From Juglans regia (taxonomy: Eukaryota > Streptophyta > Magnoliopsida > Fagales > Juglandaceae): 64,000 bases of DNA. The translations under genes and the position numbers were made by a program. The notes under the pieces were generated by a model. That model worked only from the letters and a program-made list of their open reading frames with translations. It did not search any database and was not told the origin of the DNA. Where the stretch lies: positions 26,979,722-27,043,721 of the forward strand of contig NC_049912.1 of NCBI RefSeq assembly GCF_001411555.2. Reading direction: 5' to 3'. Of the stretch, positions 24,525 to 34,832 are shown one piece after another; position 1 is the stretch's first letter; the number at the start of each line of letters is the position of its first letter.

Positions 24525-24730
24525 ATGTTAGGACACCATTTGGTCATCCCGTTTTAGTTTTCCGTTTGACGTGGAGCAGCCATTGTGCTATTCTTCCTTA
24601 ATTTTTATTCTTTTTTTTTTTTAGATCGGCTTCTCCATTTCTTGGTCAAAATCACTTCACAACCCCGCATATCGTCGTCGTCTCCCCTCCCCTCCCCTGC
24701 ATCTCCGACCCATTTCCGGCAACGTCAACG

Positions 24731-24735
24731 AGAAC
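24731..24735. repeat. Target-site duplication of the LTR retrotransposon, left copy
   Basis: AGAAC immediately precedes the left LTR, and AGAAC immediately follows the right LTR at 30051-30055. Confidence 0.93.
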
Positions 24736-25093
24736 TGTTATGAGCTGATTGATATTGTAATAGTAAATTAGATTATTGTTGGTAGATTCGAGGTTACCAG
24801 GCCTCTTTGCTCTGTATAATTTGCTGGATAAAACTTGATTTGCTCCTTTCATTGAATTCAAATATAAATAGGCCATGGACATTGACCCGGTACTCAACGT
24901 GGGTGTAACCCACTACTCCCAAGGAAATAACTTACCCACGATTTAAAAGGAAATAACAACCTCAACCCATTACGAGCCCACAACGGCCCACGACTCTTGA
25001 CTCAGTCAACTAGACTTAAAACAAAACGACACAACTTAATAACTTAAAGACAGACTTCGGGTTCTTAGGAGCAATAACCCTAATCTCATAACA
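24736..25093 (-). repeat. 3' LTR (left copy)
   Basis: 358 bp, starting TGTTATGAG and ending CTCATAACA, a perfect 9-bp terminal inverted repeat. It differs from the other LTR at about four positions by eye (two C/T transitions and two transversions), roughly 1.1 percent. Confidence 0.95.
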
Positions 25094-25106
25094 GACCCCC
25101 CTTCTT
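25094..25106 (-). other. Polypurine tract
   Basis: On the minus strand AAGAAGGGGGGTC abuts the 3' LTR; it would prime plus-strand DNA synthesis. The gag-pol stop codon overlaps its beginning. Confidence 0.8.
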
Positions 25107-28100
25107 AGGAAACCTTGTCCTCAAGGTTACCAAACCGCCGCCTTAGGGTTTCTAGATCTTCCCATGTCGCGCTTTCCTCGTCGGTGCCAGACCACTGCAC
25201 CAAGACCTCCACTCCAGCAACGTTCCCTTTTCTTTTGAGCCTTCTTTGCAAGATCCTCTCGGGCTCGGGTTCGATGGACCCTTCGGGAGTGATGTTTGGC
25301 AAATTGGTGCACGCTTGCATCCATTCTCCCAACTTCCTCTTAAGGCACGAAATATGGCATACAGGGTAGATTTTTGCTTCCGGGGGTAGATCTAGTTCAT
25401 ATGCGACTTGACCCACTTTCCGAATCACCTTGAAGGGGCCGTAATACCTTGGAGCGATCTTCAAGTTCCTTCGCATCACTACTGTCATTTGCCGATATGG
25501 CCTTAACCTGAGATAAACCCAATCGCCGATCTCGAACTCTAAACTTCTCCTTTTTTTGTCGGCAAAATATTTCATCTTTGACTGGGCATCTTGCAGGTTT
25601 TCTTTGATGAGTTTAGCAATAAACTCACGGGTTCGGAGCTCTTCGTCAACAACTTGGACTTTCGTGGTTCCTGGCTCGTATGGTAACAGTCGTGGGGCTT
25701 GCTGACCGTAGACAGCTTCGAAAGGTGTGACCTTTGTGGATGTATGTACTGAGGTATTGTATGAATACTCAGCGAGAGGTAACCACTTTACCCAATCCTT
25801 TGGCCTGTCACTGGAAAAACATCGTAGGTAACATTCGAGCACTTTGTTCATGGCCTCTGTTTGGCCATCGGTCTGTGGATGATAAGCTATGCTAAGTAAC
25901 AATTCTGTTCCACATAGTCGAAATAACTCTTTCCAGAATTTGCTAGTGAACACAGGGTCCCGATCACTAACAATTGTTTGTGGTAGCCCATGTAACTTAA
26001 AGATGTTATCCAAGAAAATCCTAGCCACTGTTATTGCTGTATATGGATGATTAAGAGGTATAAAGTGATAATACTTACTTAACCTGTCCACCACTACCAG
26101 GATCACAGTCTTTCCTCCTGAGGGGGGTAGTCCTTCAATAAAATCCATACTGATGTCTTCCCAATTTTTGCTAGGTATGGGTAAAGGCTGAAGCAACCCT
26201 AAAGGGTGGAGGGCTTCAACTTTACTCCTCTGACACACATCACACTCCCTGATATGCGATTTGACATCATTCCTTAACTCAGGCCAGTAAAACTCCTTTT
26301 TGATTCTGCTATAAGTTTTCAATACACCTGTATGGCCCCCTAATGGACTGCTGTGGAACTGGTGCAGGATCTGCTGCTGGAAGGGAACCAAGGACCCGAG
26401 ATGTAGTCTACTCTTGTAAAATAGTAGCTCATTTCGAAGCTGGTAACGGGAAAGGTCCAGGTCTCCATGATGGTAGTGGCTTATTAGCTGCTGCAACATG
26501 GGGTCCTGTTGGTAAGCCTTCTTCAACTCCTCTACCCATTGGGTTTGCAATATGTTAATTGCTTGGTTTTGGAGAATTGGGTTCTGTTTGGGATAGGTTG
26601 GTTCTGTTTGGCTTGTGTTTGAGGTTAGTGTTTGGTCACTGAGGGCATTGTGAGGTTCTGAGTATTGCACACAGGATAGGGCATCAGCTGCTGCATTACT
26701 CTTCCCACTCCTATACTCTACCATGAAATCATACCCAAGCAATTTAGAGACCCATTTTTGCTGTGAAGGGGTACCTATTCTTTGTTCCAAAAGATATTTG
26801 AGGGCTTGTTGATCCGTGCATACTTTGAAGGACTGTCCCAATAAGTAATGCCTCCATGTTCTCACTGCCATCACTAGTGCCAATAACTCCTTTTCATAGG
26901 TAGAAAGGTTCAGATTTCTACCCTTTAGTGCCTGGCTGAAATAAGCTATTGGCTGCCCCTCTTGCATTAAAACAGCTCCTAATGCTTCCCCTGATGCATC
27001 ACATTCAACAACAAAAGTTTTAGTGAAGTTAAGTAAACTGAGCACGGATGGCTTAACCATTGCCTCCTTGAGATTCTCAAATGCTTCTTGTGCCTTATCA
27101 TTCCAAGAAAAAGAGTTTTTCTTTAAAAGAGCTGTTAGTGGTGCTGCTATGGCTCCATATCCCTTAACAAATTTCCTGTAATATCCAGTGAGTCCTAAAA
27201 AACCTCTTAGTGCCTTAAGGTTTTTAGGAGTTGGCCATTCTTGCATTGCCGCCAGTTTTTGAGGATCTGCCTTGACTCCCTCTCTTGAGATAATATGTCC
27301 TAAGTACTCAACCTCCCTACTGCAAAAAACACACTTTGACAGCTTTGCATAAAAGTGGTCAGCTTGTAATAATTCCAAAACCCGAGTGAGGTGTTGTGCA
27401 TGCTCCTGCATAGATTTGCTGTAAATTAAGATATCATCGAAAAACACTAGCACAAAATTTCTCAAATAAGGCCTGAAAACTTCATTCATCACCCCTTGAA
27501 ATGTGGATGGTGCATTAGTAAGCCCAAAGGGCATTACTAGGAATTCATAATGACCCTCATGTGTATGAAAGGCAGTTTTAGGGATGTCGTCAGGATTTAT
27601 GCGTATCTGATGATATCCTGACCTTAAATCCAATTTAGAAAACACCTCAGCTCCTCCTAGCTCATCCAGTAATTCATCAATGTTGGGGATAAGATACTTA
27701 TCTTTTATGGTTTCCTTGTTGATTGCACGGTAATCCACACACATTCTCCAACTTCCATCAGCTTTTCTAACCAATAATACTGGAGACGAGTAAGGGCTTT
27801 GGCTGCTTCTTATGCTTCCATTTTTCAATAATTCAGCTACCACCTTTTCTATTTCTTCTTTTTGATAATAAGGGTACCTGTAGGGTCTAACACAAACGGG
27901 CTTAGTACCTTCCAGTAATTTGATTTTGTGATCACAATTTCTGGGTGGTGGCAACCCAATAGGCTCGGAAAAGACTTCTTTGAAATTTTTCAGAATTTTC
28001 TGCACCTCTGCTGGTTGTTTGGCACTGCCTTTACCATGATTACCATCCATGATGTGTAACCAGATTCCTCTCACAGCCCCTTCTTTGATTTTCACCGTAG

Positions 28101-29664
28101 GATCTACCTCCACAATATTGTTCACTGGTCTCTGAATTCCCTGCAACTGAACAGCTTGATCTCCAACATGAAATTTCATAGATAAATCAGAGAAATTCCA
28201 TAAAATAGATCCCAGATTACTTAACCAATCAACCCCCAACACTACATCACATCCTCCAAGAGTCAACACATATAAATTAGCCATAAACTCAAGATCTTGT
28301 AGCTTAATAAAGGCTGCCTTACATTGACCAAGGCAAGGAAGAGTGGCACTATTGGCCACTTGAACTGTTAAGTGGCTTTCTTCCCTTGACAGGTTGGCCT
28401 TCCTTACTACATATGGGTCTATAAAACTATGAGTACTCTCTGTATCAATTAAAACCAAAACTTTTTTATGATTAATTTCAGCAAACAACCTCATAGTTTT
28501 AGGGGCTACTGAACCCGCTATAGCATGTAAGGAAATTCTCAATAACTCTCCCGCTTCTTCCTTCTCACACTCCTCAACTTGAATCACAGCCAACCTATCT
28601 TCTTCTGTTTCCACTTCCTCATTTTCTTCTTCCTCAACTTCCATGCCTTCAATAAGGAATATCCTGGGCCTACTACACTTATGTCCTGGATGATATTTTT
28701 CATCATAGTAATAACATAGTTTCTTCTCTCTTCTTTCTTGCATTTGAGTGGGAGTAATTCTTTTAATGGGAAAGTTGGATTTTTTAGTCATGGTTGGTAA
28801 AGGGGGTCGGGAATTTGGGTGGTTTGAAGGAGGAGGTAGTCTCAGTATAGTGGAAGGAGGTGGCAGTTTGAGTTGGGTACTCAAGGTGGGATTAGAGTAA
28901 GTTTGGTATTTGTTTGAATGACCTGTGGTACGCCTTACTACTTCTTCTTCTTGTAATCTGGCTAATCCGAAAGCTACTGATAAAGTAGGTGGTTTAAACA
29001 TTGTTACTATAATTCTGAGGTCATCTCTTAATCCACTCAAGAAGGTACTTATTCTAAACTCCTCGGTTACTCCCTTCACTTTGTTAGACAATTCTTCAAA
29101 CTGCATTTGATATGCTTCTACTGTATGAGTTTGTCTTAACTTAGTAAATTGCCCCACTGGATCCTCATATGTTGAGGGTCCAAATCTGACCCTTAAGGCT
29201 ATGGTAAACTCATCCCAAGTATTAATTGGGCTGGAATCCATGAGCCATGAATACCACGAAAGGGCTTTACCCTCCATGTGGAAGAAGGCTATTTTGATTC
29301 TTTGGTCATCTGGGGTATTATAATAAGAGAAAAATTGTTCTGCCTTTAAAATCCATTCATTAGGTTCGGTTCCATCAAACTTTGGGAAGTCTAATCTAAG
29401 AGACCTTGCCTGAATTCCCCCACTCTTCTCGAATAAAGGATTGTTACTAACCTGGTGATGCTGATTGGAAGTCCCCTCTCCAGAATGTTGATTGCCAATC
29501 ATCCCTACAATCTATTCATAACTTGAAGCCAAGTTACTTAATTGTTGTAGTACCGCATCTAACACCCCTTTTTGTTTATCTTGTTCTTCCCGCAGGCGCA
29601 GATTCTCACCTTTCAGAGATGCCATAATCTCAGCCAATTGTGCTTGCCTAGTCCCTTCAGCCAT
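25105..29664 (-). pseudogene. gag-pol polyprotein of the LTR retrotransposon, with lesions
   Basis: The frame starts at 29664 and is broken by a TAG at 29514-29512 (codon 51); from 29502 an open stretch of 1465 residues follows. Domains, numbered from that second Met: gag about 30-200, zinc knuckle 263-276, protease around 350-430, reverse transcriptase about 535-760 with FFDD at 687-690, RNase H with D835, E870 and D897, integrase with D1120, D1180 and E1216 (DD35E), and a chromodomain at about 1412-1460. Lesions: the second Cys position of the zinc knuckle is Tyr (266), and the protease Asp-Thr-Gly triad reads Asp-Thr-Glu (353-355). Both are explained by single G-to-A changes. No frameshift is seen, consistent with a recent insertion. 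This copy is probably not autonomous. Confidence 0.92.
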
Positions 29665-29692
29665 GTCGCAGGAACGTGGCTCTGAATACCAC
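29665..29692 (-). other. Primer-binding site and gag leader
   Basis: Just inside the 5' LTR the minus strand reads TGGTATTCAGAGCCACG, which resembles the complement of the initiator-tRNA-Met 3' end (usual form TGGTATCAGAGCC) with one extra T. The gag start codon follows within 30 bp. Confidence 0.75.
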
Positions 29693-30050
29693 TGTTATGA
29701 GCTGATTGATATTGTAATAGTAAATTAGATTATTGTTGGTAGATTCGAGGTTACCAGGCCTCTTTGCTCTGTATAATTTGCTGGATAAAACTTGATTTGC
29801 TCCTTTCATTGAATTCAAATATAAATAGGCCATGGACATTGACCCGGTACTCAACGTGGGTGTAACTCACTACTCACAAGGAAATAACTGACCCACGATT
29901 TAAAAGGAAATAACAACCTCAACCCATTACGAGCCCACAACGGCCCACGACTCTTGACTCAGTCAACTAGACTTAAAACAAAACGACACAACTTAATAAT
30001 TTAAAGACAGACTTCGGGTTCTTAGGAGCAATAACCCTAATCTCATAACA
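29693..30050 (-). repeat. 5' LTR (right copy)
   Basis: 358 bp with TGTTATGAG and CTCATAACA ends. On the minus strand CCTATTTATATTT is a likely TATA region for the element's own transcription. Confidence 0.95.
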
Positions 30051-30055
30051 AGAAC
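30051..30055. repeat. Target-site duplication, right copy
   Basis: AGAAC, identical to 24731-24735. Confidence 0.93.
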
Positions 30056-30698
30056 CTCCTGCATTTTGTCTCCCCTGCATCGATCACTCTCTACATTTTT
30101 TTTTTTTTTTTGTTTCTCTGGAATTTGCTCTCAATTGTTTGATCATCGTTACGTCAATTATGATGCACCATTCTATGATTTTTCTTTCAGGATTCCAATA
30201 TAAAAATCACAATTTCTCTATCATTTTGCTGCGTAAGGGTTTATAAAAATTAGTTTGAAATGGAGTCCACAGTCCCATAAACCAAAGTTTTGGAGGACAT
30301 GAAATGAAGGGAGTGGTGGAGAGCATTTTCGGGAGGGAGGAGATGGCTTGACCCAGACCAACATGCAGGGAGAGGGTTTTCGGGACTGAAGGGGGGCTTG
30401 AAGTAGACGAAATGCAGAGGGAATCTGTCGGGGGTGAGGTACGATGGGTCGGCGGTTTTGGAGTGGAGGGGAAATGTATAACAGCGCCGGGGGTTTGGGG
30501 GGAGCTTGACGAGGGGGAATTTGTCGGAGCGATGAAGTGTGGGGGAAATGGATTTTGACAAAACGGGAAAAGTCAAGCTGGATCAATGAGTCTCATAAAA
30601 GAGAGAAAAAAAAAAATAAGAATGCCAACGTGGAAAACCCACGTCAAACGTCGGGAAGGCAAAAGGTGATGCTACGGCGGTCGCTTTAGCATTTTTCA

Positions 30699-30823
30699 TA
30701 AGAGAAATGTTGGGCATCAGCCTACAGTTACAGTACACCTCACATGATATTTTTTTTTTTTTTTTAACACTCAATACATTGGTGTGTAGCGGCTATATAT
30801 AGGCTGATGCAAATATTTTTCCT
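30699..30823. repeat. Short MITE with perfect 11-bp inverted repeat
   Basis: GCATCAGCCTA at 30714-30724 and TAGGCTGATGC at 30800-30810 are exact reverse complements. GAGAAATGTT-like and AAATATTTTTC sequences outside them extend the symmetry imperfectly. The interior is T-rich. Confidence 0.65.
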
Positions 30824-31810
30824 TTCCATAATAGCATTTTACACAGTAAACTTTTAAATAATATTGCAATTCATGTTTATTTGAAATTATTATCATAAAG
30901 TTAGGTTTATAATTATTAGCATAATAAAACTACTAAACTGGAATAAAGGGCTACTGCTTTCATAGAATATGTACGCAACAACAGATCAAGTATTTAATGA
31001 TATCGAAGAAACTCACTTGATCAGTTATAAATGATATAAGACCTACTTCATACATACATATTTGGTGATAACCTTTATGAAATATGCATGAGAGTTCAAG
31101 AGTAGATCGATTTAACTCGTTTAAGATGTAAGTATATAATTCAACATCTTTTATTTATTCATTCTTTAGATATGAATCTTACAACAACACTAGCATATAT
31201 GTAAGACTATAAACTTCAAATCTCTTAAAAAACTCATAATATAGGTTGAAAATAGGTAAGTACATGAAGTTAGTCTTACAATATTTATTAGTATTTTAAG
31301 TAAATCTCTACTCTATTATATGTATATCTATCATTTGATACTCTCGTCGAGTTATTAGATGTTATATTATAATGCTATGTGACTTCATCTATACATTAGA
31401 AGTAGTAATATTGTCACATTAAAAAAAAAAAAAAAAAAAAGAAGTAGTAGTAATATTGTCCAATACAATATCCCAATCTAATCCAAGAGGTGACTTGTAA
31501 CAATAATTAGTTAAAGGAGTGAATTGTTATGTTTTTAATCCTTGTGTGGCATAAGTATCGAGTAATTATCGACTGATACTGATGTTAGAGATACTTCCAA
31601 AAGAATTATAGAACAAGTAAAACTTGGAAGGCTTGCCAGTTGAAGTTGAACGAACTCTCCTCGCATGGGATAAGATTTGAGATTAGCTTTGTTAGACCGT
31701 GAATTACTTTCCGAGATGGTCCGAGTGGGGCTTTTTAGTTACTTTTTCAACTTCAGTTTCCAATCTGATTGGGAATTTGTAGAGAAATTAATGTATAATT
31801 TTTTATAAAA

Positions 31811-31980
31811 GAAATTGTATTTACAATCGTAGAGTGCGTAAATGTCGTATAATTTCTTTGACTAAAATGAATAAATACAGGACCTATATAAAAAAATATT
31901 AATTTTTTAATAATAGAACCCATTCTTTTTCAAAACAATTGCACAGCGCTTACGCACTCCACGATTGTATATAATATTAC
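31811..31980. repeat. MITE-like inverted-repeat element, family B copy 2
   Basis: TACAATCGTAGAGTGCGTAA at the left end faces TTACGCACTCCACGATTGTA at the right end, with one mismatch in 20. The core matches the copy at 291-461. Confidence 0.75.
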
Positions 31981-32354
31981 TTTATTTTGATTTTTGATTT
32001 TTTTTATTGTTTTTCCTTAGCAAATACGTAGTGTTGGGATGATGGGTAGAATAACTTAATTAGTTTAGTATGACTAAAATTTAAAAATAAATAATTATAC
32101 TCATTATCCCTACATTACATACCACACATATTTGTTTTCCTTACAAAATGTGTGGTGTATTGATAATGAATAGAAGAATTATTTCAATTTAGCAAGAATA
32201 AAATAAAAAATTTAATTTAATTTAAAATAAAAATAAAAAATTAAATGTGATGTGTAGTGTATGAATGTGAGTATAAAAGCTCTAAAAAAATTAAAATGTG
32301 TGATACGTAATGTAGAAGGCTGTGTAGCATAACCCTTACATCAAATCCACACAC

Positions 32355-32545
32355 TGTCACATAATTCTTTTAAACTCATCTCATCTCATCATCTAATCAT
32401 TACAATTATCTTAAATTTTTACACAAAATAAAATAAATAATTCAACTTTTTTAAATCTCAAAATAAAAAAAAATATTAAAATAATATTTTATTCAACTTT
32501 TAATTTAAATTTTATCTCATCTCATCTACGAAAACAAAAGTCGCC
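32355..32545. repeat. MITE, CATCTCATCTCAT family
   Basis: CTCATCTCATCTCATC near the left end and TTATCTCATCTCATCTACG near the right end enclose the same AAATAAATAATTCAACTTTT core as the copy in MPP-alpha intron 1. Confidence 0.65.
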
Positions 32546-32896
32546 TAATCTGCTTTACCTTCTTTTCTGTTTGAAAGTTCAAAGCTCCAAACTGCAAAAT
32601 CTCTAGGACAGGAACCAATCCTTACGCCCTAGATTTGCATAATTTTAATTGGTATTGAAATAAACTAATACGAGGCCTTAGTAACTTGATCGGTGGAACC
32701 TACAAAGGAAACTTGGTGGGGACTTGAATAGGTGGGAAGCTAATGGCATTCAAAAAAGGGGAGAAGACAAACATCTACCGGAGTTGTGCCGGCAAAAAGA
32801 GAAACAGAAAGCGCTTTTTCATTTCCACAAGGCATAATTCAGTAAGAACATGTTATAGGAGAAATTTACAGGACTTTTTTCGCTCTACCCAATTCA

Positions 32897-34832
32897 TCAT
32901 AAATCTTCCTCGTCAACCTGGGAAGGAGACAACTTCATTCTAACACTGCTAGTGCTATGTCTTGCTGCCATAATTTCAGTCAGTGAAAACCTCTTCTTTG
33001 GCGGGGGCTCAGGTCTTTGCTTTGGTGCACTTTGAGACCTCAATTTGGCCTTGAATGACTGCGTACTGCACATGTAGTTAGGGAAGTTTGCGTAAGGTCT
33101 GAAGAAGCTGTCTCCACAGACGCTCTTGGCCGGTGTTTCTGGGGCATTAGACCGGATGGAATTACCACACCGAGGAGTGCTCTGGGCAGTAGAGCACCTG
33201 CATTCTTCCCCACTGAAGTGCCATTCAAAATCTTGAAAGTTACGAGCAGGAATTGGACATGGAAGAGGTGATGAGATTGTCTGATAAGGCAGATCTTCGC
33301 CACACTCGGACAACACCGTGTGGACTCTTCGAGATCTTGATCTAGGTTTGTATGTGTCAATTTCCACAATTTTTGGGGTTTCATCGAATGCATTTAGCAC
33401 TGAAGCTTCATAAGATGCTGATAACATTTTGCTGCGACATTCACTTCTTGCTTCATCAAACCTTTCCTGAAAATCAGATACGCATCAGATTAGAGACTAA
33501 ATTAACTTCCAAAACCATGTAGATAATATTACCATTTGTGAGGAGTTTGGTCTTACAATAGATTTTCGGTGTCGAATTTCAGGATGAAATCTGTTATCTT
33601 TATTGAGAAAACGACGGGCACGCTGAGATCGAACTACTGCTTGAGCTCTTATGAGCGCTTGCATGCTATGCAGGGTTGCAGTAGCCCGTTTTCGAACAAT
33701 ATAGCCTCTAACAACAGCCTGTAACTTAACCAGTCCCTTTAGAGCTCGAAGTGCTTTTCGGGCCTGACAGTGATAAAAAAAATTTCAGTAGAAGATTACA
33801 AAACTTATGTACCAAAAATAAAGGGCAATCTCTGCATAAATTTCATGGACGTTATAGTTTCATGTATATCTTAATATATGTGGATGAGGGAAAAGGCACC
33901 TAAAAAGCATGAGATTATGGTAGTAACCCAAGAAGGACATTGTGGAAAACGCAAAGAAGCAATGCTAAGTACAGAAGAGAGAGCACAAGAAACAGGAAGA
34001 CCCATGTCGGAGAAACAAACTTTCAAATTTCAAAATCAGATTCCCAAAATAGAGTACAAAGTGAGAAAAAGGTTCAAGGAGAAGCAGAGTGATTAGTCGA
34101 GTCAACAATAACGAGAACAACAAACGTACCATCTTATTGACCCACAAAGCCACGAACAATTGTACTGTTCCATTGGCATTTTGAAGCTAGTTTTCCAACT
34201 TTTGAGATGAGACGCAAATGTAAGAACTAAGAAAAAAGTACTCAAAACAGTTGTTCCAGTAACAGTGTGATACTGCAACAGACATGTCTAGAAATATTTC
34301 ATCACATCACAATGTCAAAAGTCCAAATAAACAAAGCGAAAGAAGAGAATTTGTAGATTTGATTAGGCCAATATGTTGGTCCAAATATGAAAAATGAGAT
34401 AGACAAAATTGAAAACCTACTCACCAAACAACCCCTAAAAACAGTTTGAATCTTCACAGCAGCCCACCTCTCCCTCCCTCCTGCAAACAAAGTTCCCCTG
34501 CCCTGGCTTGTCAGCCTGACAACTGCCGCAGCCGCCTGGGCAGCAGCCACAGCAGCATCAGCCGCGAATGCTGTAGCGGCAGCCAGCGCTATTGCTTGCT
34601 TGTTCTGCTCCTTCTCTGACTCAGTGATGTAGTATCTGAAACAAGCAGCATTGGTGACTGGCATTTTACTCGAAGTGCTCGATGGAGACTGAGCAACTGC
34701 GCTAGAATCTCGAGACTTGCCAAAGCTCCACTTTTTCTTCTCTCTGATGTCTCCGGCCAGTGGACCTGAATTCTCCACATTATTCTCCTTCATCCCCAAC
34801 AAACCCTTCAACCATCTTGTAACCTTCCCCAT
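32897..34832 (-). CDS. IQ67-domain (IQD) calmodulin-binding protein, 3 exons
   Basis: Minus-strand exons 34832-34425, 33763-33557 and 33466-32897 join in phase 0 and encode 394 residues. The N-terminus [15 protein letters not shown] is the usual IQD start. The IQ67 region begins with [13 protein letters not shown] at the end of exon 1 and continues in exon 2 with [20 protein letters not shown] and later [10 protein letters not shown]; the phase-0 intron inside the first IQ motif is the hallmark of the family. An Ala-rich helix (about residues 80-110) precedes it. The C-terminus holds the DUF4005-like motif ([20 protein letters not shown]). IQD proteins bind calmodulin and associate with microtubules, membranes and nuclei as scaffolds. 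Its position beside an AUX/IAA gene points to the IQD26/IQD27 pair of Arabidopsis; the exact number is an inference. Confidence 0.94.

Larger units (their letters stand above)
24736..30050 (-). mobile_element. Full-length Ty3/gypsy chromovirus LTR retrotransposon
   Basis: It is 5315 bp long, bounded by two 358-bp direct LTRs and a 5-bp AGAAC target duplication. The element reads on the minus strand, so the right LTR is the 5' LTR. A tRNA primer-binding site follows the 5' LTR and a polypurine tract precedes the 3' LTR. The single gag-pol frame has the order protease, reverse transcriptase, RNase H, integrase (the Ty3 order) and ends in a chromodomain, placing it among plant chromoviruses. The compact size and short LTRs suggest a Reina-like clade; that sub-clade is an inference. 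Confidence 0.95.
24525..30690. mobile_element. Probable older inverted-repeat DNA transposon hosting the LTR element
   Basis: Left of the retrotransposon, a block near 24530-24605 reads ACACCATTTGGTCATCCCG, then CGTTTGACGTGG, then ATTCTT and a T-rich run. On the right (30605-30690), the reverse complement reads ATCACCTTTTGCCTTCCCG, then CGTTTGACGTGG, then ATTCTT and a T-rich run. These look like terminal inverted repeats of 60-80 bp. Without the retrotransposon the element would be about 0.85 kb and non-autonomous. Its interior (for example 30221-30586) has unrecognised open frames. Ends and target duplication are not resolved. Confidence 0.5.
30824..32896. other. Repeat-rich intergenic DNA before the IQD gene
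   Basis: No gene is visible. It contains family B MITE copy 2, a palindromic stretch around 32100-32165 (ACCACACAT facing ATGTGTGGT), a CATCTCATCTCAT-family MITE at about 32355-32545, and presumably the 3' UTR of the IQD gene just before 32897. Confidence 0.5.

Noticed and set aside
30221..30586. Pro-rich minus-strand open frames
   Set aside because: They lie inside transposon DNA, overlap each other in two frames and match no domain I know.
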